NCBI GenBank assembly: GCA_022579005.1 | Contig: MU401459.1 | Span: forward strand, 1-64,000 | Reading direction: 5' to 3' | DNA: 64,000 nt | Source: Poronia punctata | Lineage: Eukaryota; Ascomycota; Sordariomycetes; Xylariales; Xylariaceae | Shown here: positions 10,935 through 22,657 of the stretch, in pieces | How the letters are laid out: each line of letters opens with the position of its first letter | Position numbering within the stretch: the stretch's first letter is position 1 | Notes under the pieces: generated by a model | Databases searched by the model: none | Told to the model about the DNA's origin: nothing | Seen by the model: the letters and a program-made list of their open reading frames with translations, nothing else | Position numbers and translations under genes: made by a program

Positions 10935-13852
10935 ATGTATTCTGTAGTTTCCAATGTTACACCACCTTCTAGCTTCGTTGAGGAAGCCGATCGCTTTTCC
11001 AAGGCCCTCGATGCGCTCTCCGTGGCGCCGAAAGCGCCGGCAGATCAACGGACGGATATATTCGCATTGGTCGATCTTTACTATCAATATGCATTGGACG
11101 AAGTCGGGATACTGCGAAAGTCATCCAACAAGTCTAGCGGTGCCGGCCTTCGCCGTCTAGATGAGGTTTCTAATACGAGCCAGGATTCTATGGACTTGGA
11201 CGATGCGCGATCAACAGCCAATTCGGTGGACGAACTGGAACGTTGGGAGCAGGAAGCCCAGGTCTGGGATATGCTGCGACGGCTCCTGCCCCTACGCTAT
11301 TCCAGTCGCAATACACTCAGGCCAGTGCGCCGCGATATTTCTAAATTCCAGTCAGGCGGCGAATTATGGGACGAGTTCCTCCAGTCAGATCCGATAGCCC
11401 AGGAGCGCAAGGCGATTTTAGAAAGTTTGCAGACAAGCGCCGACGAGTCTCGAACCGATATCGACGAACTAGTGAGAGATTATCAGAAACGAGCAGAACG
11501 CGGCGACATTATCACACACGGCTGGCTACACACACGCTCAGCCATCAAGGTTCAGAAAAACGTAAACGGCTGGTCAGGGCCTCTGGATCCCAACAGTGCC
11601 GACGCTGGTCAGCTCGTCGACGTGAACGGTTCGAACCCCCTTGTGACCCAACTGGACCCCGATGTGGTCACGAGGCAGGGTCGTAAACTCGAGCCACAAG
11701 ATGAATATTTTGAACGCGCTATATGGATCGGTTGTTACGAGCTCCTCCGCCGTGGGAGAAGCTTGAACGAAATCCGGGACTGGTGCATTGAAAGAACCGA
11801 GGTGTGGCGTGCACTGAGCATGTCAGCACTGCCGTTATCCAGAACCGAGGAATCAAATCAATCTTCGACTGATCCCCTGTCCCTCTTACTCTGGCGTCGG
11901 ACTTGTTTTGCTCTCGCTCGCCAGGGTGGCACCGACGACTTTGAACGTGCAGTGTACGGCATCCTATCGGGCGACATCTCGAGCGTGGACAAGGTGTGTA
12001 GAAGCTGGGACGATTTTGTCTTTGCTCATTACAATTCCCTATTGAGGGGCCAGTTCGACGCATACCTGTTGAAACGATCTTCGCCGGACGCAACCGCCGC
12101 TGTCCACCAAATGTTCCCTTCGTTCAACGCCCTCCAGTTCCACGGTGATGCGTCCTCGGCTAGCGAACGACTCATGAGCACGCTAGAGTCCAATCCGAAG
12201 ACTTCAGCTGAAGCCAAAACGCCGTGGAAAGCCCTTCAAGCGGCTATCATTTCCAATACCTTACCCCAATACATGCATGATCTCGGTGTAGCCTTGGGAA
12301 AGCGCGCCAACCTGAAAGCTCCATCACAGCTCATACCCGAAATCGACGACGCAGCTGTTAGCGTAGATGACCCGAGATTCTTCCAGTTAACCGACCACCA
12401 AGGACTACGGCTGGCAACACATGTGCACTTGCTGGTTTCCAAGCTGGATCAGCTAGAAGGCGAGAGTTCTCCGGGGCCCAAGAGTCGTCGTGCCCAGGAC
12501 ACAATCGTTACCACCTATGTCAGCATCCTACGTCTGACTGATATGATAGACCTCATGCCTCTATACTGCTCTAAATTGCAAGAAGAGCAGGCATTCTTCA
12601 CGCTGAGCCGGAACATCACCCAAGTCGAGGATCCAAACGAGAGAGAGGTGCTTCTCAAGCTTATGGAGAAGCTAGGAATGAATACAGCTAAATTTATCGC
12701 CTACCAGCCGAAATCCCTTCTCGAGCAGTACCCGGTGCAGGACCAACCTGTCCCGGCATTTGGTGCTTTCACAGTCTTCTTGAACGGCCCTGCCACTTTG
12801 AAGTACGGCCGTCCGCTCAGACCAGATTTCTTTGGCGAGGTGCCGGAAACCCTGGATCCTGTCGACGAGAGCCTGATCCAATCGCTCGAGTGGTTTCTCC
12901 TAGTAGACGGTCTCTGGGATGAATTCTTCCAAGCAGGCACAGCTATCTATAAACGATTTTTGAGTAAGACCCCGGCTACCGTCAGTATGAATTCCGTTGA
13001 AGGTGGAATTACTAACAGTTCGACAGAGGGGTTCAATCTACACGCGGCACGCGCACTGTCTGAGCGGGTCCGGTGTGCCGATATTTTCAAGAGAAAGACG
13101 GACATCGTCGTGCCTGATGAGACGGATATGTCCTGGTTTGACGATATTGTCTCGGGGGCTACCACTTGCTATATCCAAGGCCAAGAAATTACACCAGAGC
13201 AGGTGACAGCAGCGAAGAACTTTTTCGAAATGGAATGCCTCGTGCGCGCTCTAGACACGATGGAAACAATTGCTTCGAGTGAGGCCATGGCTCAGGAGTA
13301 AGTCTTGGCTTCAAACAAAATATGGGAATACACTAACAAAAGTCTAGTCCGACGGAAGAACTAGGAAGAGATTTCTGGAGCCATGTCGGGAACGAAGTGA
13401 AATGCATCAAGAGCTGCATGCGCCCACTGCTTACAGACTGGCTCTTGGAGAGCGTCGAAGGTTTGTGCTGGCTTAATCGCATTTATTCGCCAAGGGTCAA
13501 AACACCAGCTGACATGAGACATGCAGAAGACGTCGATTTCACATATCTCCGGGATGCTTACCTTCCCGAGACAATCATAGGATACGTCAGCGTTCTACAC
13601 TTTGCCGGAACTAGCTTGTCGAGAGACAATCTACTGGAGTGTATGGAACTTGCAGCAATAATCGCCAGAAAAGACGCAGACGTAGCAGCGGTGCTAATGA
13701 AGGCGGGTCGCATGAAGGAGATTGTGGAAGGATTCGCCAACTGCAGCAAGGCATTGGCCATCAGCAGCAATGAGAAGAATCGACAGGGCGGGAGCAGTAA
13801 GAAGCTGCGAGAATTGGGTTGGACTCGTGAGTTGTGGTCCGTTAAGAGATGA
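10935..13852 (+). CDS. nup84: Nucleoporin Nup84/Nup107 family
   Basis: Three exons, 10935-13297, 13348-13460 and 13527-13852, give 933 aa. The protein is largely alpha-helical with the hallmark stretches of fungal Nup84/Nup107: LRRLLPLRYSS, GDIITHGWLHTRSAIKVQKN, YFERAIWIGCYELLRRGR and, near the C-terminus, LRDAYLPETIIGYVSVLHFAG. It is a structural member of the Y-shaped outer-ring complex of the nuclear pore. Intron 1 has GTAAGT and a CACTAAC branch. Intron 2 (13461-13526) is 66 nt, a multiple of three, so the frame stays open through it. Removing it joins LLESVE to EDVDFTYLRD, as the family expects, with a GCTGAC branch. The start is uncertain: the first in-frame ATG is 10935, but an upstream exon cannot be excluded. 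Confidence 0.9.
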
Positions 13853-14650
13853 GATATTCGGCGCCAGTAGTAGTACAAGGTGCCCAGGCCTGTGGCTTTT
13901 GTTGCCGGATTACATTACTCTCCCTACCGGACAACCGATCGACATGTCACCTTGTTCTTCTTTCCCTGTTTTACTGTCTCTTACTGGCGTTCCGAAGGAC
14001 ATAGGCACAAAAGTACCCGGACAGCGGAGGGTTGTACTATAACAATCAGGCAAGCAGCATTGTCAAGGAGAATCTTGTTTAAGAGCAACGATGTTTAAAT
14101 GGATCAGGTTGTTGGACCGATAGTCGAGCAAGGGGCCAAATTTCAAAAATTAGTCCGCACGGGTTAAATAGTAAGGACCCTGCATATTGCTATAATAAAT
14201 GGCCGTGGCTCAAACACACTTTATGCCCCAAGACGACATTATTTCAATACGATTCGGCTATCATACACGTAGACTGTTAGAATATCTTGGTATCAAAAGG
14301 TATGGACGAGTAGGTGTTGGCTACATGGCTAGGTACATTGTATACGTACCTTTGCCCAAGCTACGATAAGATAAGTGCGGTGGAACTATACTTGTACCTT
14401 GCATAGACTGATCTCGTTTACCTCCTACATCGGTGCTCACTGCTCTGGTCAGATCGCACCTACTCGTAGCTTGCCAAGGCACGCATTACGTACTTACCTT
14501 TCAGTATACTCATAGGGGAGCTGGACAGTCCATACATGTATACCAGCTTTTAATATTTTGTCACACGGATCCCAAGCTCATTACTGTTGGCTAATAAAGG
14601 GAACGGCTTGCAACTCGGATGCCATTATTTTACTTTGCCCGAGTGTAGCA
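13853..14650. other. Intergenic region between NUP84 and VPS37
   Basis: About 800 bp, tandem gene orientation. It holds the NUP84 3' UTR and the VPS37 promoter. No coding signal is convincing. In the VPS37 frame an ATG at 14558 would add 31 residues with no family character. Confidence 0.45.
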
Positions 14651-15597
14651 ATGTACGCGACGCATACACCACCACCACCAATTCCCCCGCCAAAACCAAG
14701 TAGTCACGATGTGAGCCGTCTGGGGACTCCTGTAACAGACTCTCCCCGGCGGCACCATACCGTTTCAGACCATGGATATAGCACCAGGGGCCCAGAGAAC
14801 GAGGGTGCAGTGAATAGCAGGTTACCCGCTGCAGATACTCCAGGTTTGATACCTGCTACAGTCACGCCTGGAGGGGGAGCAATAGGACAGCCATCACAAC
14901 CACCGCAGCAGCAGCAGCAGCAGGAGCCCATACCAGATCCCGGCGACACTTGGCTACCGAAAATACTCGAAGATAAATCGTAAGAGCATATATACCGCAT
15001 CTCCTAATTGCTTTGTACGCAACACGACATCAGAAGCTAACCGATATTCTCTGATGACGGCGCCGTAGAAAACAAGATCTCGCCGAGATACTCGGCTCGC
15101 CCTCGATCATCCAGGCCCTGACGATGTCGCCGACGACGATGCATCCATCGCTTAAGCAAAGCCAAGATTCGCTCTTGGCCCTGCTTGACGAGAACGTAAA
15201 GCTGGCGCAACACCTCACCGAACTAGAAGGCCGGCTGGCCAACCAGCGCGCGTCTACGCAGGCTCAGCTACTCTCCGCGCATGCGCTAGACCGGCAGTGG
15301 CGGGCCAAGCAGTCGGACATGGACATGGCACTCGCGCCTTTTGCACCGGCAGCCCACTATAACCGCCTGACACAAGCCTTGCAAGAGCAAGAGATGCTAT
15401 GTGCCGCTATGGAAGAGAGCTTCTTGGAAGGCGGCGCGCATGGAGGTAGCAGCGACGATCACGCGGGAGCAAATCTAGCCAGCGAGCGGGAAATTCTGGA
15501 CTGGGTCCGGCGATACAGGGAAGCACGACGCCTGTACTACCTTCGACAGGAACGCAAGGAAAGATGGAACGAAAGACGAGTGGGTGGCTGGCGATAG
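14651..15597 (+). CDS. vps37: ESCRT-I subunit Vps37 (Mod(r) domain)
   Basis: Two exons, 14651-14979 and 15069-15597, encode 285 aa. Residues 1 to about 90 are Pro- and Gln-rich (TPPPPIPPPKPSS, a five-Gln CAG run near 14907) and probably flexible. From WLPKILEDKS, across the intron to KQDLAEILGSPSIIQAL, through ENVKLAQHLTELEGRLANQR and AQLLSAHALDRQW, the pattern is the Mod(r) coiled-coil domain of Vps37. That protein assembles with Vps23, Vps28 and Mvb12 in ESCRT-I to sort ubiquitinated cargo into multivesicular bodies. The 89-nt intron has GTAAGA, a GCTAAC branch and TAG. The start ATG was placed at 14651 because the family pattern begins with a Pro-rich tract; an in-frame ATG at 14558 is the alternative. 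Confidence 0.9.
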
Positions 15598-17064
15598 ATA
15601 AGCTCCAACACATACAGGCTTCATCTTTCAGGGACAGATGATCGGGCCAGCCGGACGCTTTATCCACACAGCAAGTATGCACGCAGTGTTGCGCCTGTTC
15701 CCCGAACACAGAGATCAGAAGACATCACTCGACCCCTTAGTTATTCGCCATACCAGCGCATATGCCTAGCAAAGTATTAGGGGCTCTTGGATATCTTGAA
15801 TTCCAAGTAGTCCCACTCCGCAGGTGAATCGTGCCTACTTGGCTTTGGCGGAAATAGCCGGAAGATGTGGATTAAAAACGCGTCATATTGTGCAACTACA
15901 CAATATATAATAACGACGCCTACAGGTCCAAACCTACGTGGTGACATAGTCACATAGGGATCGCCATTGACGGCCGCTCCAAGCTCACACGCATATAGCA
16001 TATATGGTCTCACCATTTGACGCCAAGTGCTATTTCTGGGATGTAAGGGGAAAGGCCTATAAGATTCATAGCGCCCACGATACGGATGTTGGAAACTGCG
16101 GAAAGGCTAAACAAAGTCCTCGGCAGCTAACGTGCGGTTGACATAATTACCGATGCTAGATGCTAGTCCCTGTTGGAAAGAGGAAAGACAGGACGGCGCG
16201 GCTTCTTCCAAATGTCTCTCGAGTGGATTTCTTTTCTCCGGCATTATCGAAATCCGTAAGCCTCCTCGCCTTGCATCTGATGTACGTTATCACGGCACGA
16301 CAATCAAAGGAAAGCATGTTGACCCCAAATGGCGGTTAAGCGACGACGTAACAATCCACGCTCGGGTTAGACGACTAAAAGGCTCATCTAGACTCTAAAC
16401 TAGTCCATATATCGTACTGACGATATAGGCTTTCCTGTTTGCATTCGACGCATGTCGTGGCGCCCAAACCAGTCGTTTTACAGTGCCAAGTTGCCAACTG
16501 GGTGCTGTTTGGGACTCGGAGCAACATACAAGGCCAGAACGCCCAGCTCTAACGGGCGGCTAGAAGCACCGGTATAGGTGCTAATATCTGAGCTATTATT
16601 ACAAAAACCACACATTCACAGCTGTGCTGTGACCTTTGTTTCGAATTTTGACGATTTTGACGATTTTGACGATTTTGTCCCGGTGAACCCGCAAGCCTGA
16701 TATCGCCCTCCATCCCCAAGTCTCATGTCCTTGAACGACGGCGCGGTTAATATAGGTAAATAGTATAAGTAAGCAAACTATAGATGAAGACCGTGATCTA
16801 GACCAAATGCTTGATGCGTCAAGATCCAAGCTCCCGCGATAGATTTGGTCAGCGTATCAGATTCCTGGATATTGTGGTATCGCAAGTCGGAGTGGTATGC
16901 ACACACGCACCATCGGGGAAGCGACGATGTCTGTATGTATTCGGCCGGCCCAGGGGAAGGAGCTGCGATACAAATAGCTTGACCAGTCGTTCAATCAACC
17001 CCGAACCAAGACCAACAACTTTTTTTTTTTTTTTTTTTTTTTTGGTTAACTTATCACAATCACA
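15598..17064. other. Gene-free region between VPS37 and DUF4360 protein
   Basis: About 1.47 kb in which I find no gene on either strand. It contains a 9-bp tandem repeat, ATTTTGACG, about 3.5 copies at 16645-16678, and a run of 24 T at 17020-17043 directly upstream of the next start codon. Such pyrimidine tracts are common in fungal core promoters. The longest open frames (16153-16398 +, 15777-16016 -) lack recognisable features. Confidence 0.5.
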
Positions 17065-17533
17065 ATGCATCTTTTCGTGAGCGGCCTACTCATCCTCTTA
17101 CAGACATGTCTTTCGACAGCGGCACCCCCTGAAATACCAGCATCGCTCTCGAAGTGGCGAGAAGAGATCGCACAACCCCAAATCATCTCCGCCAGCTTCT
17201 CGGGAAATGGATGTCCACAGGGGACGACGACGACGACGACGACGACAAAAGGAATCCGGGACCAATTCACAGTCCGACTGGCAAAGTTCAAAGTGGCGAC
17301 TACTCCGCCAGAAGACAAAACAGCCAATTGTCAAGCACATATCAATCTCGGGCCCGTCCGCAGCGGACAACAATTCGCTCTTAGTGATTTCTGGTCTACG
17401 GGGAATCTTGTGTTACGTGGAGAAGGGATTATTACGCTGTCGCAGTATGTTACTATATATTTTAGCCGGAAAGCTAAGGATTCGGTTTGTTTTTTTCTGT
17501 TATATTCCCTTTTTCCTTTCCTTTCCTTTCCTT

Positions 17534-17570
<37 letters not shown>

Positions 17571-17895
17571 GCGCCGGGGGTCTACTTATTACTAATACGA
17601 CGGATTGGAATAAATTTAGACAACGGCCGTTTCGAGGATTTCTTCTTCTTCTTCTTCTCGTCCTATCGACAGAGACGTCATTCTGCACACAAAGATCCCG
17701 CGGGATGAGCTTGTTTGGTCGGATTGTGGTGGTGGTGGGGAAGGACTTTTGAATGTTAATTTTCGTATGGCTTTTACGTCAATGTCGCCGGATGATCCTG
17801 AGGCTTATTATGGGTTTTATGGTGGTGGTGGTGGTGGTGGTGGGAATAGGACTGTTGTCAGTGAACGGTTGGGTTGGACATGGAGACGGTGTTAA
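17065..17895 (+). CDS. DUF4360-like small secreted protein
   Basis: Two exons, 17065-17484 and 17620-17895, encode 231 aa. An N-terminal signal peptide (MHLFVSGLLILLQTCLSTAA) is followed by ISASFSGNGCPQG, ANCQAHINLGPVRSGQQFAL and ITLSQYVTIYFS, then in exon 2 DVILHTKIPRDELVWSDCGG, LLNVNFRMAFTS and the terminus ERLGWTWRRC. Order and cysteines match DUF4360-family secreted proteins of ascomycetes, whose function is unknown. The coding sequence carries two microsatellites: an ACG run giving seven Thr (about 17225-17246) and a GGT run giving poly-Gly (about 17819-17842). The 135-nt intron has donor GTTTGT, branch TACTAAT and acceptor TAG, and contains a 31-T tract. Exon phases agree. Family assignment is from pattern memory. 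Confidence 0.75.
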
Positions 17896-18000
17896 GGTAA
17901 AAAGGGGGGAAGGGAGGGGTTTTTGGATTTATTTATTTCTTCTAGGATACGTATATATGTAATTTCCGTTGGAGATAACTTTTGAACTACGTTATTTTTA

Positions 18001-18739
18001 ATCGTGCCACGCCCCACCTTTCTAGGGGTTCGCGGGCTCACCACCTTACTAGGTAGTGCTATTCAGTAAAATAGCCATTTCACTAAAATAACCACTTTTA
18101 CGTTTTAGTATAATCCTTATACAAAAACAACGTTTTTACTTTTTTAAATAACATAGCAACAAATAAGGCTGTAATATTAAAATTTAAAATATAGATAAAG
18201 TAGAATTTTAGCTATCTAAACATGGTCATAATTTATTTTTTAAATTTTTATTTGCTAAAATATTAGGCAAAATGTAAAAGTACATGCAAAAAAAATACAA
18301 AAAACTTCCAACTTTTATACCCTTTAGAAATTGATTTTTTTAGATTTTTCATTAGGTCTATTACTATTTAAATAAGCTATATTCTAACTTTTGTAGCTAT
18401 AGGTATTTTTTTGAATTAATTATTTAATAATAACAATGAAAATTTTTAGTGTAAAAATTTTTGCTTTATACTTTATACCCCTTTTTAATATTACCCCTTA
18501 CGCAGCCATAACCTTTACAATGTATTTTTTTTAAATTTCTATTAGGTAGCAAAATAATCTATCTAGCTTACTATATTTTTTTAAATTTTATAAAGTCATT
18601 GCGCAGGTGTTTTTTTTAATAGCAAAGTAAAAATTCTATCAAAAGTGGCTATTTTAGTAAAGTGGCTATTCTACTAAATAGCACCACCTAGTAGGGTGGT
18701 GAGCTTGCGAGCCCCCAAAAAGGTGGGGCGTGGCACGAT
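18001..18739. mobile_element. Non-autonomous TIR DNA transposon (TA target site)
   Basis: The outer ~100 bp at each side form a long imperfect inverted repeat: the left end begins ATCGTGCCACGCCCCACCTT and the right end is its near-exact reverse complement ending GGGCGTGGCACGAT. Both ends are bounded by TA (17999-18000 and 18740-18741), consistent with a TA target-site duplication as in the Tc1/mariner superfamily. The interior of about 540 bp is strongly AT-rich with no open frame, while the terminal 60 bp keep normal GC. The element is 739 bp, suggesting a MITE or an internally decayed, RIP-affected copy. Superfamily assignment rests only on the TA and is tentative. Confidence 0.85.
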
Positions 18740-18741
18740 TA

Positions 18742-19979
18742 CTTGTTTGCCTACGGAGTGTGTAAAGTGTGTGAAGGGATACATGATATATCCCGATAGG
18801 GTAATATGAAGAAGTAGTATCGGGTCAGTCGCGACCGGGGCAGAAGAGCTGAGATCTTTGTCATGACATATTTTACTTGCTTCCCATGTGGGTGGGTAGG
18901 TAGTTAAGGTACTAGGTTAGGTATAGGTAGGTTATAGGACATTCTCGAAGATGAGATGACATGCATGAGATGAGATGGAATGAATCAAGTTCGAATCACT
19001 TGGTATTACATATTGAATATTACCTTGTTAATATAAGATTTTCCTTGGGTTGGCTATCTACGAGTACCTACCTCTCACAAGGCGAACTCCTCCTTATGTG
19101 AGATATGATATCGTCAGTTGCCTTCTCGAAGGTTCAAACTTACTTTAGGTACACTACAACTACCCATCTTGCGCAATGAATGGCATGGAGAAGAATCCCT
19201 TTTGTGTAAGGTGATTTTTTTTAGTCCTACATGTCTTGGCCTTCCATTTACCTTATTCGGTAAATAAAAAAATAAGTATAATCAGAAATGTCTTGGCCTT
19301 TGATTTACCTTATTCGGTAAATAGAATAAATAAAATCAGAAATGTCTTGGCCTTTGATTTACCTTATTCGGTAAATAGAATAAATATAATCAGAAATGTT
19401 TAAATTGGTATACCTATTCGTCTCATTGGATACTTTGCTTGTTTACTTTTGCAGCGTAGATAGTCCTAGCTGGTTGTTAAACCTGCTCGTAGTTCAAGTT
19501 ACATTACATTTAGTTAGTACCTCTTAACGTAGGTAGGTACCTAGTTGTTCCATTCGAATGGCTAAAATTGGTAACAAACAAATGACTTGTATTTTATTTT
19601 CTCTCTTGCGATCCCCCCACAATAGAATACGAGTAGGTAGGTTTAGATCCCTACAGGTAGAAAGAAGGAAGGAAGGATGTGAGGTGAGAGTATGTATTGT
19701 ATGCATTGCATTCCTTCCGCCGGGGATTTTGGTTAGGTAGGTAAGTAGGTAGGTAGGTAAGTAGGTAGGTATATAAGAGATGGATGTTTTCTCATCATAT
19801 GGGGCTTTTGAGTTTTCCTGTTCGTCAATACTCACGAACGAAACGGGAAACTGTTATAAGATATATATACATTGTGTGTTGTTGTCTTGATATAGGTATC
19901 CGTCAACAACCCTCCTTTTCTTTCCTCGAGATATCTGGGTTACTTACGGGGAAAGTAAGTAAGTAAGTAAGTGAGTGAA
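18742..19979. other. Intergenic region with tandem repeats
   Basis: About 1.2 kb between the TIR element and the alpha/beta hydrolase gene. It contains GTAGGTAGGTA-type microsatellites (for example 19733-19772), (GTAA)n just before the hydrolase start (19953-19971), and the 54-57 bp tandem repeat annotated separately. No coding signal was seen. Confidence 0.5.
19231..19395. repeat. Three-copy 54-57 bp tandem repeat with internal palindrome
   Basis: Units start at 19231, 19288 and 19342 with the text ATGTCTTGGCCTT and end before a truncated fourth ATG. Each contains TTTACCTTATTCGGTAAAT, whose ends TTTACC/GGTAAA can pair as a stem with a 6-nt loop. Copies two and three are almost identical; the first is slightly longer and more divergent. 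Confidence 0.9.
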
Positions 19980-22087
19980 ATGTCATCTCTCCACCTTCCC
20001 GGCCCCGTCCGGTCCATTTTCCTCGCCATATCAGCCCTTAGCATCGCCGTCGTCCACGGAAGTGGAAGTGGAAGCGGATATCCAACAGACAAAGTCCAAT
20101 GGAAACCATGTCCATCCGAGATCAACGACCTAGCACGTCTCCAAGTCGACTGCGGTACTCTTACCGTACCGCTCGATTACACCAACCTCGACGGTGGCGA
20201 AACACTCGAGTTGTCGCTTCTGAGGGTCCCAGCCGTGGTTAAGACTCCGGTGAAGAAGAAACAACATAGTATTCTGTTTAATTTCGGTGGTCCTGGTCTA
20301 GAGGCAAGGGTAACACTTGCTGAATTGGCTGATCTTCTACAGGTGTAAGTTTTGGGGTTTAAGGGGGGGGGGGGAGGACATGTAGGTATTTGAGAAAAGC
20401 TAACGTCGTTTTACTAGTGTCACCGGAGGCGAACACGACCTTATTGCCTGGGATCCCCGTGGAACGGCTCAGACGTTGACGTTCTCATGTTTTGCTGACG
20501 CGACGAGCCGTGCTGCCTTGGGTTCCCAGACTCCACTGGGTAATGCGTCGGATGTCTCGCGCGGCTTGCTATGGGCGGGCGGAAAGAATACGGCGCGGGC
20601 TTGTGCCGAGTATCCCCAGTCTTCGGAAAGGGGTCCTTTCATCGATAGTTCTTTCACGGCCCGTGACGCGATGAAGATTGTGGATGCGGTGGAAGAAGAT
20701 GGCTTGTTGAGATACTGGGGTGCGTTCACGTCACCCTTCTTTCTTGGCTAATATCGAATACCGCCATCGTAGCTGACATGGGAGTGACACGTGCAGGTCT
20801 ATCATACGGTACCGTGCTAGGAGCTGAGATTGCTGCCTTGTTTCCCGAGCGGGTGGAAAAGGTCTTGCTGGGTAAGTCCTGCGGCCCCTTGATTCTCAGT
20901 AAAAGATGTTACAAGCTGATTTGTCACCCTCCGACACAGATGGTGTCGTGAACCCGACCGAATACTTCCATGAGATGTAAGTCCATGTCCTGTGATGTAT
21001 ACCTAGCAGAGAAAACGCGGAGCTGATAATACCTACCTACCATATAACAGGACCCTCGCCGAAAGCACCGCATCAAGCGACGCCACATTCTCCGAATTCT
21101 TCCGCCAATGCGTATCCACGCCCAAATACTGCAGTCTAGCGCGCAACAACCCGGACAAAACAGCCGAGGACCTCGAATCAGCAACGTGGGATCTCATCGA
21201 GGAGCTCAAGTACCGACCGTTCGGATACGAGGGCCAAGTGATCGGCTACACGGAGCTCAAGACGGCGATCCGGTTCACGCTGTACGCGCCCCAGTCATGG
21301 GTCACGCTCGAGGGGATGTTGGACGCCTTCCTCACACATCCGGAGCAGCAGCAGCAGCAGCAGCAGCAGCCGCGTAACCTGACGCGCGCCGGCGAGGCCA
21401 TCACGCGGTACCTCTACGGCAACTCGGTCGCGGCATTGACGCCGCCCGACGACGCCGCCGTGGGCATCGCCTGCGTCGACAAGGTGCCGCGCACTATCGA
21501 GTTCGATGTTTTATCGCAAGCCCTGGATCACGCGGAATCTGTCAGTCGACTTTTGGGAGATTCCGTCGCGGCGTTGGTTTCGATCTGCGCGCAGTGGGGG
21601 ATCGAGCCGAAAGATAGATATCGTGGTCGGTTCGAGGACGTCAGGCCGAGGAAACCGCTTCTAATCGCTGGGAATACGTATGATCCGGCTACGTCTATCG
21701 TGTCGGCGAGGAATCTTACCGAGACTATTAAGCGTAGTGTTCTTTTTGAGCATGGTGGTGTCGGGGTATGTTTTGTTTCTTCCTTTTCTTTTTTCTTTTG
21801 GTGTTTTGCCGTCGAACCCCTTTTTATCATTCTTTCCCCTTAATCGAACAATTTCAGACTAATATGATATATCATCTAGCACGCGACTATCCAACACCCC
21901 TCTCTCTGCACAGCCAGGACCATCCAAGCATTTTTCCGAAACGGCACTCTGCCCAGACCCGATACTTATTGTCCACCTGTCGCCCCTCCATTCCTGTTCG
22001 CGTACACAGGTCCGACATGGCAGGATCTATTCCCCCAGCTAGGCGTCAAGCTGCCTAACCAGAACGGCAGCAGTATTGCCACTCGTC

Positions 22088-22118
<31 letters not shown>

Positions 22119-22185
22119 GACGCGTGGCAGTATTGAAGATTCCCTCTTGCGTATCGGACGACGTCAAGTGAGTGGTATGGCATGA
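19980..22185 (+). CDS. Secreted alpha/beta hydrolase, tripeptidyl-aminopeptidase (TAP-C) type
   Basis: Six exons, 19980-20344, 20418-20719, 20797-20871, 20940-20976, 21051-21765 and 21880-22185, encode 599 aa. A signal peptide (IFLAISALSIAVVHG) precedes a mature part with VQWKPCPSEIN...LTVPLDYTNLDGGETLELSLLRV and the oxyanion region ILFNFGGPG. The triad is visible: nucleophile Ser225 in GLSYG, Asp471 in AGNTYDPATS and His499 in GGVGHATIQHPSLCTA; the last is the TAP-like C-terminal domain signature. Enzymes of this type release peptides from N-termini or hydrolyse esters outside the cell. Introns have strong GTAAGT or GTGCGT donors. Two poly-Gln tracts are encoded, eight CAG at 21346-21369 and ten CAA plus CAG at 22087-22119. 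The first in-frame ATG after the upstream GTAA repeats was taken as start. Confidence 0.9.
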
Positions 22186-22657
22186 TAAGGTAAGGTAGGT
22201 AGGGTAGTTGGTTAGATGGGGATTGATTGATTGATTTATTTATTTCCATGTTTCTTTTCTTTCTTTCTCGATGATGTATATATATATATAGCCCTCTCCC
22301 ACTTTTCCCCTTCCCCCTTCCCCCTTTTTAGTTCTTGCTTTGCTGTTTCTCTAGAGATATGTACCCTAGACAAGTGTGAATATACAGTGAACATTTAAAC
22401 ACCAGTCCGTGCTTGTTTATATGAAATGTGATGATATCCATTGATTTATTTATTTCCCAGTAGAAGAAGAAGAAAAAAAAGAAGAAGAAAAAAAAAGAAG
22501 AAGAAGAGAAAAAAGAAGAAGAAGAAGAAAAAAAAGAAGAAGAAGAAAAAAAAACCAAGGTTCTATAAACAATTACTACAACATCAAAACTTGACCTAAC
22601 ATAGACAACCAACATCCATCCACCAAGAACCAGAATCAATCAGCGCGATTTTCCCAT
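22186..22657. other. Intergenic region with purine-rich microsatellite
   Basis: This is the hydrolase 3' UTR followed by a (GAA/AAAA)n purine tract at about 22462-22554, on the strand that also carries the two downstream tRNA genes. No coding signal. Confidence 0.6.

Noticed and set aside
19558..19835. Short open frames on both strands near 19.6-19.8 kb
   Set aside because: They are built on GTAGGTA microsatellite sequence (for example YIPTYLPTYLLTYL) and have no other support.
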